Shown here piece by piece: positions 1 to 5,983 of a stretch of 6,074 nucleotides of DNA. This stretch comes from Limnohabitans sp. Rim8 (GTDB lineage Bacteria; Pseudomonadota; Gammaproteobacteria; Burkholderiales; Burkholderiaceae_C): NCBI GenBank assembly GCA_945877725.1, contig CAMDXR010000200.1:1-6074 (forward strand), given 5' to 3'. Every line of letters begins with the position of its first letter. Position 1 is the stretch's first letter. A program made the position numbers and the translations under genes. The notes under the pieces were generated by a model. That model saw only the letters and a program-made list of their open reading frames with translations. It did no database searches and had not been told where the DNA came from.

Positions 1-140
1 AAATTGTCGGCGAACTCAATGCCGTGCAGGGCAAACCGGTGGACATTGGTGGCTATTACATGCCTGACCAAGCCAAGCTGGCCGCCATCATGCGCCCCAG
101 CGCCACTTTCAACGCCGATTTGGCCAGCGTGAAGAGCTGA
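1..140 (+). CDS. icd: NADP-dependent isocitrate dehydrogenase, monomeric type (C-terminal fragment)
   Basis: Only the last 45 codons are present, read from base 3 to the TGA at 138-140; the gene enters from the left edge. The visible end contains VQGKPVDIGGYYMPDQAK, then MRPSATFNADL and a short tail. This is the C-terminal signature of the roughly 740-residue monomeric isocitrate dehydrogenases of proteobacteria. These cytosolic TCA-cycle enzymes oxidatively decarboxylate isocitrate to 2-oxoglutarate with NADP+. The catalytic residues lie outside the window, so activity cannot be judged. An intrinsic terminator begins 25 bases after the stop, so this is the last gene of its transcript. The dimeric isocitrate dehydrogenase family has a different C-terminus. 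The assignment rests on recall of the family end sequence. Confidence 0.88.
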   Translation, partial: IVGELNAVQGKPVDIGGYYMPDQAKLAAIMRPSATFNADLASVKS

Positions 141-165
141 TCCACCGCAACGGAGCGCGTTGCCA

Positions 166-199
166 CCACTTGGATTGTCATGATCCGAGTGGTTTTTTT
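166..199 (+). terminator. Rho-independent terminator of icd
   Basis: A 10-bp stem (CCACTTGGAT at 166-175 with ATCCGAGTGG at 183-192, one G-U pair) encloses a 7-base loop and is followed directly by seven T residues at 193-199. It lies 25 bases after the icd stop. It is oriented for the + strand only: read on the minus strand, no T tract follows the stem, so it does not obviously terminate the convergent yegD gene. Confidence 0.9.
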
Positions 200-201
200 A
201 T

Positions 202-218
202 GCCTGCGGGCCGCAGGC
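202..218. repeat. Perfect 8-bp inverted repeat between convergent genes
   Basis: GCCTGCGG at 202-209 and CCGCAGGC at 211-218 form a perfect palindrome around one central base. In RNA it would fold as a 7-bp GC-rich stem with a 3-base loop. It sits two bases after the icd terminator T tract and 17 bases beyond the yegD stop. It may protect or help end the yegD mRNA, but no T tract follows in that direction, so it is not called a terminator. Confidence 0.5.
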
Positions 219-234
219 GCAGCGGTTTTGTGCT

Positions 235-1488
235 TCAGCGGCTATAGGCCAGGCCCAAGGCCACGCCGCCAAACAAGTCCCCTTCGACCAGTTTCACGCC
301 CGCAAACTCGGCCTGCAAAGCTTGCTGAAAAGTGTGCAGCGCCGATGAGCCGCCCGTGAGGTAAATCGCATCCAGCGATGCATCGGTCAGGCCTGCCCGT
401 TGCACACATTCGCGCGCGCAGGCCACGGTGCGCGCCAGCAGGTCTTGCAGTTGGGCTTGCATGTCGGCCACACCCAAGCTGGCGTGCAGACCCGGTTCGA
501 TCACCGACAAGTCAATGCCCGTGTCGGTGTGCTGCACCGAGCAGCGGATCTTGGCCTGCTCCACCTCGTGCGCCATCAGGTGGCCGTGGCGCTGGGTCAG
601 CACTTCCATCAGGCGTTCATGCAAATCGGGGTTGCTGTAATTGGTGCTCAGTGTTTTGGCGTGGTGAATGGCTTTGGGGTGGTATTGCCAATGGATCAGG
701 TGCCAAGTGGCCAGATCAAAAAACACCCCATTGGGGACCTCGCGTTGATCGGGGCCCAAGTGTTTGTAGCCCAGCAGAGGCATAACTTGTGACAGGTTGA
801 GTTGTCGGTCGTAGTCGGTGCCGCCAATGTGAACACCGGTGGTGGCCAAAATGTCTGGTTTGCGGTCGGCCCGCCGGATCCGATCCGGCCCCAAGCGCAC
901 CACCGTAAAGTCCGACGTGCCCCCGCCCAAGTCGACCACCAGCACGGTGCTCTCTTGCGTCAGGCGTTGCTCAAAGTCGAGTGCGGCGGCAATCGGTTCG
1001 AGCTGGAAAGACACCTCTTCAAAGCCCACCGAGTGCACGGCTTGGCGCAAAGAAGACTCGGCCAGCGCATCGCGTTCGGGGTCGTCGTCGACAAAATGCA
1101 CGGGGCGGCCCATGACGACGCGGCGGGGTGCCGCCCCCAAATTTTGCGCGGCGCGCTCCCGCAGGGTGGCCAAAAAGGTGGCAATGATGTCCTGAAAACT
1201 GATCTGTTGGTGGCCGATTTGCGTGGTTTCCAGCAACAGCGGGCTGCCCAGCAGGCTTTTCAAGGAGCGCATCAGGCGGCCCTCGGTGCCCTCCAAATAA
1301 AGTTTGATGGCATCACGCCCAAAGTGTGTGCTGTTGTCTTCGGCGTTGTAAAACACCGCCGTGGGCATGGCCAGAGCGTCGTCCTCAAGCGCTATCAGCC
1401 GCGCTGCGCCGTGCGCGCCCAGCCAGGCCATGGCCGAATTGGAGGTGCCGAAATCAATGCCAAGGGTGCCAGAGGGGTTGGGGGTCAT
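235..1488 (-). CDS. yegD: Hsp70-family ATPase, YegD-like chaperone homologue
   Basis: This 417-residue cytosolic protein consists almost entirely of an Hsp70/actin-fold nucleotide-binding domain. Motifs visible in order are phosphate-1 GIDFGTSNS (10-18), GRPVHF (127-132), the connect-1-like QLEPIAAALDFE (162-173), phosphate-2 VVDLGGGTSDF (184-194), GGTDYD (222-227) and the adenosine motif YLTGGSS (376-382). There is no C-terminal peptide-binding domain of DnaK type. Length and motif wording match E. coli YegD (about 450 residues), whose client and partner are not well established. It should bind and hydrolyse ATP, because the phosphate and adenosine motifs look intact. The ATG at 1486-1488 is the only reasonable start, since an in-frame TGA lies four codons upstream; no clear Shine-Dalgarno precedes it. 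The gene stands alone, convergent to icd and divergent from the DUF3297 gene. No J-protein or GrpE gene is nearby. Confidence 0.88.
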   Translation of the reverse strand: MTPNPSGTLGIDFGTSNSAMAWLGAHGAARLIALEDDALAMPTAVFYNAEDNSTHFGRDAIKLYLEGTEGRLMRSLKSLLGSPLLLETTQIGHQQISFQDIIATFLATLRERAAQNLGAAPRRVVMGRPVHFVDDDPERDALAESSLRQAVHSVGFEEVSFQLEPIAAALDFEQRLTQESTVLVVDLGGGTSDFTVVRLGPDRIRRADRKPDILATTGVHIGGTDYDRQLNLSQVMPLLGYKHLGPDQREVPNGVFFDLATWHLIHWQYHPKAIHHAKTLSTNYSNPDLHERLMEVLTQRHGHLMAHEVEQAKIRCSVQHTDTGIDLSVIEPGLHASLGVADMQAQLQDLLARTVACARECVQRAGLTDASLDAIYLTGGSSALHTFQQALQAEFAGVKLVEGDLFGGVALGLAYSR

Positions 1489-1673
1489 GCAGCGGGGGAA
1501 TCAGGGTCAAACAAAGACCGAACAAGGCTTGAAAAAGATTCAGGCGCGAACGGCGCTTAAAAAGCGGCGCTCGGCACCAGCAATGTGCGAGGGGCAACCG
1601 GCGATTCTGCCACTGTGCGGTCTGCCAAATGGTGGAGAATCGGCATCTCTTGTCCTCATTTTGCTGAATCACC
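1489..1673. other. Divergent intergenic region between yegD and the DUF3297 gene
   Basis: These 185 bases separate two divergent starts and so must hold the promoters or leaders of both genes. I see no sigma-70 promoter with good -35 and -10 boxes at proper spacing in either direction. TTGAAA at 1529-1534 is a fair -35 but has no matching -10. A weak hairpin (CGCTT-AAA-AAGCG, 1554-1566) is the only local symmetry. Neither flanking gene has a recognisable Shine-Dalgarno. No RNA gene or additional coding frame is supported. Confidence 0.5.
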
Positions 1674-1922
1674 ATGACCGAAGCCTCTGCCCGCCCTGAA
1701 CTGCCCGACCATTTGTCGATCGATGCCCGCAGCCCCCACCATGTGCGCGCCGTGTTCGAGCACGACATCGGTATCCGATTCAATGGCAAGGACCGCACCG
1801 ATGTGGAGGAATATTGCATCAGCGAGGGCTGGGTCAAGGTGCCCGCAGGCAAAACCCTGGACCGCAAAGGCCAGCCGCTGCTGATCAAACTCAAAGGCAC
1901 AGTTGAGGCGTTTTACCGCTGA
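1674..1922 (+). CDS. DUF3297 family small protein
   Basis: A complete 82-residue protein with the near-invariant wording of the DUF3297 family: PDHLSIDARSPHH (11-23), a central FEHDIGIRFNGKDRTDVEEY segment, then GWVKVPAGK and a C-terminal LIKLKGTVEAFYR. The family is widespread in proteobacteria and its function is unknown. The protein is soluble and highly charged, with no signal peptide, membrane segment or cysteine cluster; one cysteine is present (YCISEGW). The start is the first ATG that includes the whole conserved core; no strong Shine-Dalgarno is visible, and GGAG at 1633-1636 is too far upstream. The gene appears monocistronic. It diverges from yegD and converges on the aconitase-like gene, leaving a 35-base gap. 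The family call is firm; no role is proposed. Confidence 0.9.
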   Translation: MTEASARPELPDHLSIDARSPHHVRAVFEHDIGIRFNGKDRTDVEEYCISEGWVKVPAGKTLDRKGQPLLIKLKGTVEAFYR

Positions 1923-1926
1923 ACAC

Positions 1927-1940
1927 GGCTGGCATCAGCC
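1927..1940. repeat. Small hairpin between convergent stop codons
   Basis: GGCTG-GCAT-CAGCC is a 5-bp stem with a 4-base loop, starting four bases after the DUF3297 stop and ending 17 bases from the stop of the convergent aconitase-like gene. It is the only symmetric element in the 35-base gap. There is no T tract on either side, so a terminator role for either transcript is possible but not shown. Confidence 0.3.
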
Positions 1941-1957
1941 ACTTGAACAGCTGAAAC

Positions 1958-3985
1958 TCACTTAAAGCGCGCCTGTAAATCTTCAAACGACAACAATTCA
2001 CCCGCCAGTGCACTCGCCATCACTGTGGGCGGACTGGCCAGCCAGACTTGTCCAGGACCGGAGCGTCCAGGAAAGTTGCGATTTATGGCGCTCACCGTCA
2101 CTTGCTCAACTTGGGTCGACGATCCCGGTCCGCAATTGGCGCAGGCCCCACAAGAGGGTTGCAAAATGCGCACCCCCAATGCGGCAAAAGTCTGGTTGTA
2201 ACCCTTGGCAATGCAGTAGTCACGAACGGCGGTGGTGCCGTATTGCAAAAACACTTGCACGCGAGGCGGAATTTTCAACCCCTGTGCCAGCCCCCAAGCC
2301 AGAACAGCGTGGTAGTGGTCAAAGTCTTCACGTTTGCCTGCCGTACAAGAACCCCCATAAGCAATGTCAATAGGGATCCGCTCGGTTAAATCCCGAAGCG
2401 CAAGGCCCAAGCCCGGGTCGCCCGGCCTGGCCACCATGGGGCACAAAGCGGCCAGATCCACCGCAAGGGTATGTGCAAAGTGGGCACTGTCATCGCTGTG
2501 CATCCAGTCTTCAATCTGGTAATCCAGGCCACGGCGCTCTTTCAAATACCGCACGGTTTCAGTGTCGGGAGCCACGATGCCGGTCAAGCCACCCAGTTCG
2601 GCGCACATGTTGGTCAGGGTGGCACGTTCGTCTGTGCTCAGTTGAGCGATGCCTGTCCCTGTGAACTCGAACACCTTGCCAACACCCTCCCCGTTGCGAA
2701 TAAAAGGTGTGGCCAGCAGGTGCAGCATGAGGTCCTTTGCGGTCACGCCCGGTTGCAGTTGACCTTCTAACTTGACCTGCACGCATTCGGGCCACGCGAT
2801 GCGCACCGCACCCGTGACAAAGGCATTCGCCATGTCGGTAGTGCCCACGCCAAATGCTACGCATCCCAAAGCGCCGCTGTGGGTTGTGTGCGAGTCGGTG
2901 CCCACGACCACTTGTCCCGGCAGGGCATAGTGTTCGACCATCATGGCGTGCGAGATGCCCGCCACGTTTTGACCATCGTCTTGCAGCACCTCGGCGTCCG
3001 TCAAGGTGCGGTGCATGCGCAGACTGTGTCGTGCGGCAAAGTCGCGCTGGGCTTGAGTCATGGCTTTCATCTGCATGACCAGCCCCCCCTGCAAATGGGC
3101 AGCGCTTTCATCTATATATGAGCTGTGGTCTTCAAACACCACAATTTGATCGGCGCGTTGCAAACCGAAATTGTTGCCCAAAGCCCGACGCAGCAAGGTG
3201 TCTGCCATGCCGGTGTAGTACTCATGGATGAATCGCCAGTCTGCCCATACCAGCAAACCATCGCCTGGGGATGGGGTCATGGGAGTGTGGGGAGCAGGCA
3301 GGCGGTGGCGATTGAGGATTTTTTCAAAAAAAGTTTGTGGTTCGGCATTCGCGAGCAGTGGCTCGCTCCCACTGGAATTGGGGAGGGTTGGGCTGGCGAT
3401 GGGGGGCGATAGCAGAAATTGTTGGCCCCAGCGCAGCAGGCCTCCGGCCCTCAGGATGGAGGCGGTCAGGGCATCGCGGTCTCGCACCAGATCGTCGATG
3501 GTCAGGCGCTCACCGCGTTCGATACGTTGGACCCATCCGAAATCAGTACTCGTAAACAAACCGATGTTGTCGGCGTTTTGCCGATAAATGCGTTCAAAGC
3601 TTTCGGCTATAACCAGTTGCACGCCCGCCAGTTTTTCCGCCGTGGGGCTATGTTCGCGAGAAGAGCCTTTGCCATAACGGCGTCCACCCACCAACACTTG
3701 AACGCCTGCTTGCCTGAGGTCTCGGCGGCCCACTGGTTGCTCACCAGCGCAGCGCAGCCCGGTGTGGGCAAAGTCGCCTAAGGTGTCGTCGTAATGGCTT
3801 AGGATGGCCACGGGCGTTATCTCGTCGGTAGAGACATCGTGGCGCAGTGGGCCCACTTGTTTAAGTTGGAGCGTTTCGCCTGCCAGTTGACGGCGTATCA
3901 AGGCCGGGTCTTGACTCAAATAAAGCACCCGCAGGGGAGGCAACACCTCATCGCCTAGTGGAAGCTTGAAAAGCTGTGCGCTCAA
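1958..3985 (-). CDS. Single-chain aconitase / isopropylmalate dehydratase superfamily hydro-lyase (swivel domain fused in front of Fe-S domain)
   Basis: Taken from the TTG at 3983-3985 this is 675 residues. The swivel (LeuD-like) domain comes first: STDEITP (52-58) and the substrate-loop motif GKGSSREH (105-112). A low-complexity linker (about 196-217) leads to the large LeuC-like domain from about 219, with GTDSHTTHSG (362-371) and the [4Fe-4S] ligands C547 (GGSCTAG) plus the CGAC pair C612 and C615; C618 is an extra nearby cysteine. Enzymes of this family add or remove water across a C=C bond of di- or tricarboxylates; the exact substrate is not readable. Swivel-first order resembles AcnB without its HEAT domain and differs from AcnA. 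The TTG start is preferred because GGAG (3994-3997) lies eight bases upstream and it overlaps the lysR stop as TTGA. The frame is open to an ATG at 4097-4099, but those 38 extra residues overlap lysR and look non-homologous. Likely co-translated with lysR; the nearby lyase and CoA-transferase suggest a catabolic role. Confidence 0.85.
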   Translation of the reverse strand: MSAQLFKLPLGDEVLPPLRVLYLSQDPALIRRQLAGETLQLKQVGPLRHDVSTDEITPVAILSHYDDTLGDFAHTGLRCAGEQPVGRRDLRQAGVQVLVGGRRYGKGSSREHSPTAEKLAGVQLVIAESFERIYRQNADNIGLFTSTDFGWVQRIERGERLTIDDLVRDRDALTASILRAGGLLRWGQQFLLSPPIASPTLPNSSGSEPLLANAEPQTFFEKILNRHRLPAPHTPMTPSPGDGLLVWADWRFIHEYYTGMADTLLRRALGNNFGLQRADQIVVFEDHSSYIDESAAHLQGGLVMQMKAMTQAQRDFAARHSLRMHRTLTDAEVLQDDGQNVAGISHAMMVEHYALPGQVVVGTDSHTTHSGALGCVAFGVGTTDMANAFVTGAVRIAWPECVQVKLEGQLQPGVTAKDLMLHLLATPFIRNGEGVGKVFEFTGTGIAQLSTDERATLTNMCAELGGLTGIVAPDTETVRYLKERRGLDYQIEDWMHSDDSAHFAHTLAVDLAALCPMVARPGDPGLGLALRDLTERIPIDIAYGGSCTAGKREDFDHYHAVLAWGLAQGLKIPPRVQVFLQYGTTAVRDYCIAKGYNQTFAALGVRILQPSCGACANCGPGSSTQVEQVTVSAINRNFPGRSGPGQVWLASPPTVMASALAGELLSFEDLQARFK

Positions 3986-4899
3986 GATGAAGTCTCCAAT
4001 GTTGCGGCCGGGGCAGTTAGGGCGTTCAGCAAAAGCAGGGCAGCCGGGGTCAGTGAGTCTTCCCCCCGGTGACATAGGATAAAACGCCTTCTGGACCAAC
4101 TCTCTTGTAAGGGCAGGATCTCTAAACCATAGGCCTGCGCGTAAAGCGTGGTCACTTCCCGTGGCACCAGCGCAATGGCCAGGCCCGCACGCACAACACG
4201 CAGTGCGGCTTCAAAGTTGGTCACAATTACGCGGTGATGCAGGCGTTTGCCAAGCAAGCCGGCTTCGCGTTGCAACATGATTTCCACCGCAGAGTTGACC
4301 GGCATGATCACATGCTCAAAGTCCAGGGTGTCGGCATAACGAACCTCGGCCAGTTGGCCCAGCGGATGACCTTTTGGAACCGCCACACTCAGGTGGTCAT
4401 GCCGGTAGGTGCGGGTTTTGAGCAGCCCAGTTTCGGCGGCATCCCAGCAGATGCCAATGGAGGCCACACCTTCGCGTATGCCGCGCACCACAGCAGGGCT
4501 GATGCGTTCTTCCAGGTCAACTTGAATGTTCTGATTTTCGGGTTTTTTCAAAAAATCTGCGATTTCGTCGGCCAGCGACTCCGCCATTACCGAGGCTGTG
4601 GCCAGTACATTCACGCGCCCCTGAATTCCCGCAGCATGGTTGGCCATGTCGCGTTCGATGCGGCTTGCGCTCAACAACATGCTGCGGGCATGTTCCAGCA
4701 GCGTTTCGCCAGCAGGTGTGGGCAACAGACCGTGTTTGCGCCGGGTGAGCAAGCTGGCACCGACGGTGTTTTCCAGTTGAGCCAGGCGTTTGCTCACGGC
4801 CGAGGCCACCATGTTGGCCTTTTCAGCCGCACGGCTCATGTTGCCGGTCTCGCACACGGTCACGAAGAGTCGCAGGCTGGTTAAATCGAGTTCGCGCAT
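3982..4899 (-). CDS. LysR-family transcriptional regulator
   Basis: A 305-residue LysR-type regulator of normal length. The N-terminal winged helix-turn-helix spans about 5-64, with the typical run LRLFVTVCETGNMSRAAE, then AVSKRLAQLE and the wing LLTRRKHGLLPTPAGE. A linker helix follows (about 65-90), then a periplasmic-binding-protein-like effector domain (about 93-295) with SVAVPKGHPL (171-180) and the late VRAGLAIALVPRE (236-248). It probably senses the acid degraded by the adjoining enzymes and activates the divergent lyase/CoA-transferase operon; this is inferred from the divergent layout typical of the family. The ATG at 4897-4899 has a weak GGA eight bases upstream. Its stop overlaps the start of the aconitase-like gene by TTGA, so regulator and enzyme share one transcript. 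The effector cannot be read from the sequence. Confidence 0.92.
   Translation of the reverse strand: MRELDLTSLRLFVTVCETGNMSRAAEKANMVASAVSKRLAQLENTVGASLLTRRKHGLLPTPAGETLLEHARSMLLSASRIERDMANHAAGIQGRVNVLATASVMAESLADEIADFLKKPENQNIQVDLEERISPAVVRGIREGVASIGICWDAAETGLLKTRTYRHDHLSVAVPKGHPLGQLAEVRYADTLDFEHVIMPVNSAVEIMLQREAGLLGKRLHHRVIVTNFEAALRVVRAGLAIALVPREVTTLYAQAYGLEILPLQESWSRRRFILCHRGEDSLTPAALLLLNALTAPAATLETSS
3994..3997 (-). promoter_or_regulatory. Shine-Dalgarno inside lysR that sets the TTG start of the aconitase-like gene
   Basis: On the minus strand GGAG is followed by an 8-base spacer and TTG at 3985-3983. It lies in the last codons of lysR, and the TTG overlaps the lysR TGA. This fixes the start more convincingly than the upstream ATGs at 4099 and 4075, and implies translational coupling. 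Confidence 0.65.
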
Positions 4900-4906
4900 T
4901 TAGTTA

Positions 4907-4919
4907 TTCCATTTTGGAA
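4907..4919. promoter_or_regulatory. Putative LysR box (TTCCA-N3-TGGAA)
   Basis: TTCCA at 4907-4911 and TGGAA at 4915-4919 form a perfect inverted repeat that satisfies the T-N11-A rule of LysR-type operators. It lies about 60 bases before the predicted lyase transcription start, where the high-affinity recognition site of such regulators usually sits, and inside the lysR leader, which would suit autoregulation. Binding is inferred. Confidence 0.6.
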
Positions 4920-4928
4920 CAAATAGGC

Positions 4929-4959
4929 TTCCAAAATTGCATTGTATGATCAATTGGAA
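4929..4959. promoter_or_regulatory. Second pair of TTCCAA / TTGGAA half-sites
   Basis: TTCCAA at 4929-4934 and TTGGAA at 4954-4959 repeat the half-sites of the nearby LysR box in inverted orientation. The first begins 22 bases, about two helical turns, after the first half of the upstream box. This is the arrangement expected for the activation site that a LysR tetramer occupies next to the -35 region. The stretch overlaps the likely promoters of both divergent genes. Confidence 0.45.
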
Positions 4960-4966
4960 CTATTTA
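4937..4966 (+). promoter_or_regulatory. Possible promoter of the lyase / CoA-transferase operon
   Basis: TTGCAT (4937-4942), an 18-base spacer and TATTTA (4961-4966) form a weak sigma-70 promoter, with transcription predicted near 4973. Poor match to consensus fits a promoter that needs an activator. It overlaps the lysR promoter on the other strand, so the two may compete. Confidence 0.35.
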
Positions 4967-4968
4967 AA
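4941..4968 (-). promoter_or_regulatory. Possible lysR promoter
   Basis: On the minus strand TTTAAA (4968-4963) is followed by a 16-base spacer and TACAAT (4946-4941), a near-consensus -10. Transcription would begin around 4934 and give a leader of about 35 bases. The -35 is only fair (4 of 6), as is common for autoregulated lysR genes. Confidence 0.4.
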
Positions 4969-4984
4969 CTTGAAGCACCCCCCG

Positions 4985-5010
4985 TTGCTGTGAACTGTGA
5001 ATCACAGCAA
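4985..5010 (+). repeat. Perfect 9-bp inverted repeat with embedded CTGTGAA tandem repeat in the lyase leader
   Basis: TTGCTGTGA (4985-4993) and TCACAGCAA (5002-5010) are perfect arms around an 8-base spacer. Within it, CTGTGAA occurs twice in tandem (4988-4994 and 4995-5001). The right arm TCACAG therefore also pairs symmetrically with the second copy (CTGTGA-A-TCACAG, 4995-5007). It ends six bases before the AAGGA ribosome binding site. It could be an operator for a second regulator, or an RNA hairpin near the ribosome binding site. It does not match the LysR half-sites upstream. Confidence 0.65.
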
Positions 5011-5016
5011 ATCAAC

Positions 5017-5021
5017 AAGGA
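5017..5021 (+). promoter_or_regulatory. Ribosome binding site of the lyase gene
   Basis: AAGGA lies eight bases before the ATG at 5030-5032. It decides between that ATG and an in-frame GTG at 4997, which has no such site and falls inside the inverted repeat. Confidence 0.75.
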
Positions 5022-5029
5022 CCGATCGC

Positions 5030-5983
5030 ATGAAAGAATTTCAGTGGCCCGAACGTGTGACCGTTCGCGAGGTGGGCTTGCGCGACGGCCTGCAAAGCAT
5101 TGCGCGCACCTTGCCCACCTCACAAAAGTTGCAGTGGATTCAGGGCGCTTACGACGCGGGTGTGCGCGAAATTGAAGTGGGCTCTTTTGTGCCACCTAAG
5201 CTGATGCCGCAACTGGCCGATACCGCAGAGCTGGTGACTTTTGCAAAGACATTGCCCGGTATGTGCGTCTCGGTGTTGGTGCCAAACCTGAAGGGGGCCG
5301 AACGCGCCATGGCTGCAGGTGCCGATTGGATGCTGCTGCCCCTGTCGGTCAGTCATGCACACAGTTTGGCCAATTTACGCAAGGCACCCGACGATGTGGT
5401 GGCCGAAATCGGGGCGATAGTTGAAGCCCGTCGAATGGCGGGATCACATTGCAAAATTGAAGTGGGCATGAGCACCGCGCTCGGTTGCACTCTGCAAGGG
5501 CGGGTTGAAGTGCCTGAAGTGTTGCGCCTGATCCAAGCCGTGCTGGCGCTGGGCGTGGACCGGGTAGGTTTGGCCGATACGGTGGGTTACGCCGACCCCC
5601 GGCAAGTGGGGGACTTGTTTACCCAAGCCCGTGAGGTGGCGGGTGACCGGTTGGCTTGTGGCCATTTTCATGACACGCGCGGGCTGGGACTGGCCAATGT
5701 CATGGCGGCCTTGCAAGCTGGAGAAAACCGCTTTGACGCCTGCCTGGCCGGCATTGGGGGTTGCCCGCATGCGCCGGGGGCCAGTGGCAATGTGGCCACC
5801 GAAGACCTGGTTTATTTGATGGGCAGCATGGGCATCGCCACAGGCATTGATCTGCAGGCCTTACTGACGCTGCGGCAGCAATTGACCGGGTGGCTGGCAG
5901 GAGAATGTTTGCACGGCAGCATCGCACAGGCGGGCTTGCCCAAAACTTATACGAACCCCCAAAACGCACGACTGTCAGCATGA
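5030..5983 (+). CDS. HMG-CoA lyase-like (DRE-TIM metallolyase) enzyme
   Basis: A 317-residue TIM-barrel lyase of the hydroxymethylglutaryl-CoA lyase family. Such enzymes cleave a 3-hydroxy-3-methylacyl-CoA into acetyl-CoA and a 2- or 3-oxo acid, using a divalent metal. Family residues are present: R18 and D19 in EVGLRDGLQ, E49 in IEVGSFV, metal ligands H212 and H214 in GHFHDT, the catalytic-loop C245 in GIGGCPHAPG, and N254 in SGNVATEDL, so it should be active. The substrate region differs from classical HMG-CoA lyases: where those read SASE before an aromatic residue, this has SVSHAHSLANLRK (106-118). True HMG-CoA lyase of leucine catabolism (mvaB) is an alternative, but no leucine-degradation genes are visible. 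The adjoining hydro-lyase and CoA-transferase favour citramalyl-CoA or a similar substrate (inference). The start is set by AAGGA at 5017-5021. Its TGA overlaps the next ATG as ATGA. Confidence 0.88.
   Translation: MKEFQWPERVTVREVGLRDGLQSIARTLPTSQKLQWIQGAYDAGVREIEVGSFVPPKLMPQLADTAELVTFAKTLPGMCVSVLVPNLKGAERAMAAGADWMLLPLSVSHAHSLANLRKAPDDVVAEIGAIVEARRMAGSHCKIEVGMSTALGCTLQGRVEVPEVLRLIQAVLALGVDRVGLADTVGYADPRQVGDLFTQAREVAGDRLACGHFHDTRGLGLANVMAALQAGENRFDACLAGIGGCPHAPGASGNVATEDLVYLMGSMGIATGIDLQALLTLRQQLTGWLAGECLHGSIAQAGLPKTYTNPQNARLSA

Noticed and set aside
802..1560. 252-residue open frame on the + strand opposite yegD
   Set aside because: It is antisense to a well-conserved Hsp70 gene; the translation is rich in H, Q, R and G without domain-like pattern, as expected from a mirror frame in GC-rich coding DNA.
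1454..1900. 148-residue minus-strand frame spanning the yegD leader and the DUF3297 gene
   Set aside because: It overlaps both the yegD start and the whole conserved DUF3297 gene on the other strand, and shows no recognisable protein features.
3986..4099. N-terminal extension of the aconitase-like protein to the ATG at 4097-4099 (713 residues)
   Set aside because: It overlaps the lysR 3' end by 118 bases, lacks a good ribosome binding site, and its proline/glycine-rich 38 residues do not resemble the start of a swivel domain. The TTG at 3985 has a well-placed GGAG.
4234..4884. 216-residue open frame on the + strand opposite lysR
   Set aside because: Antisense shadow of the LysR gene; no motif, no ribosome binding site, and composition (H, Q, F, A) typical of a reverse frame.
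4989..5006. CRP-like site TGTGA...TCACA upstream of the lyase
   Set aside because: CRP sites need a 6-base spacer; here the spacers are 8 or 1. The position downstream of the predicted transcription start also does not suit activation.
4997..5029. GTG start extending the lyase by 11 residues
   Set aside because: It lies inside the inverted repeat and has no Shine-Dalgarno. The ATG at 5030 has AAGGA eight bases upstream and begins just before the conserved barrel.
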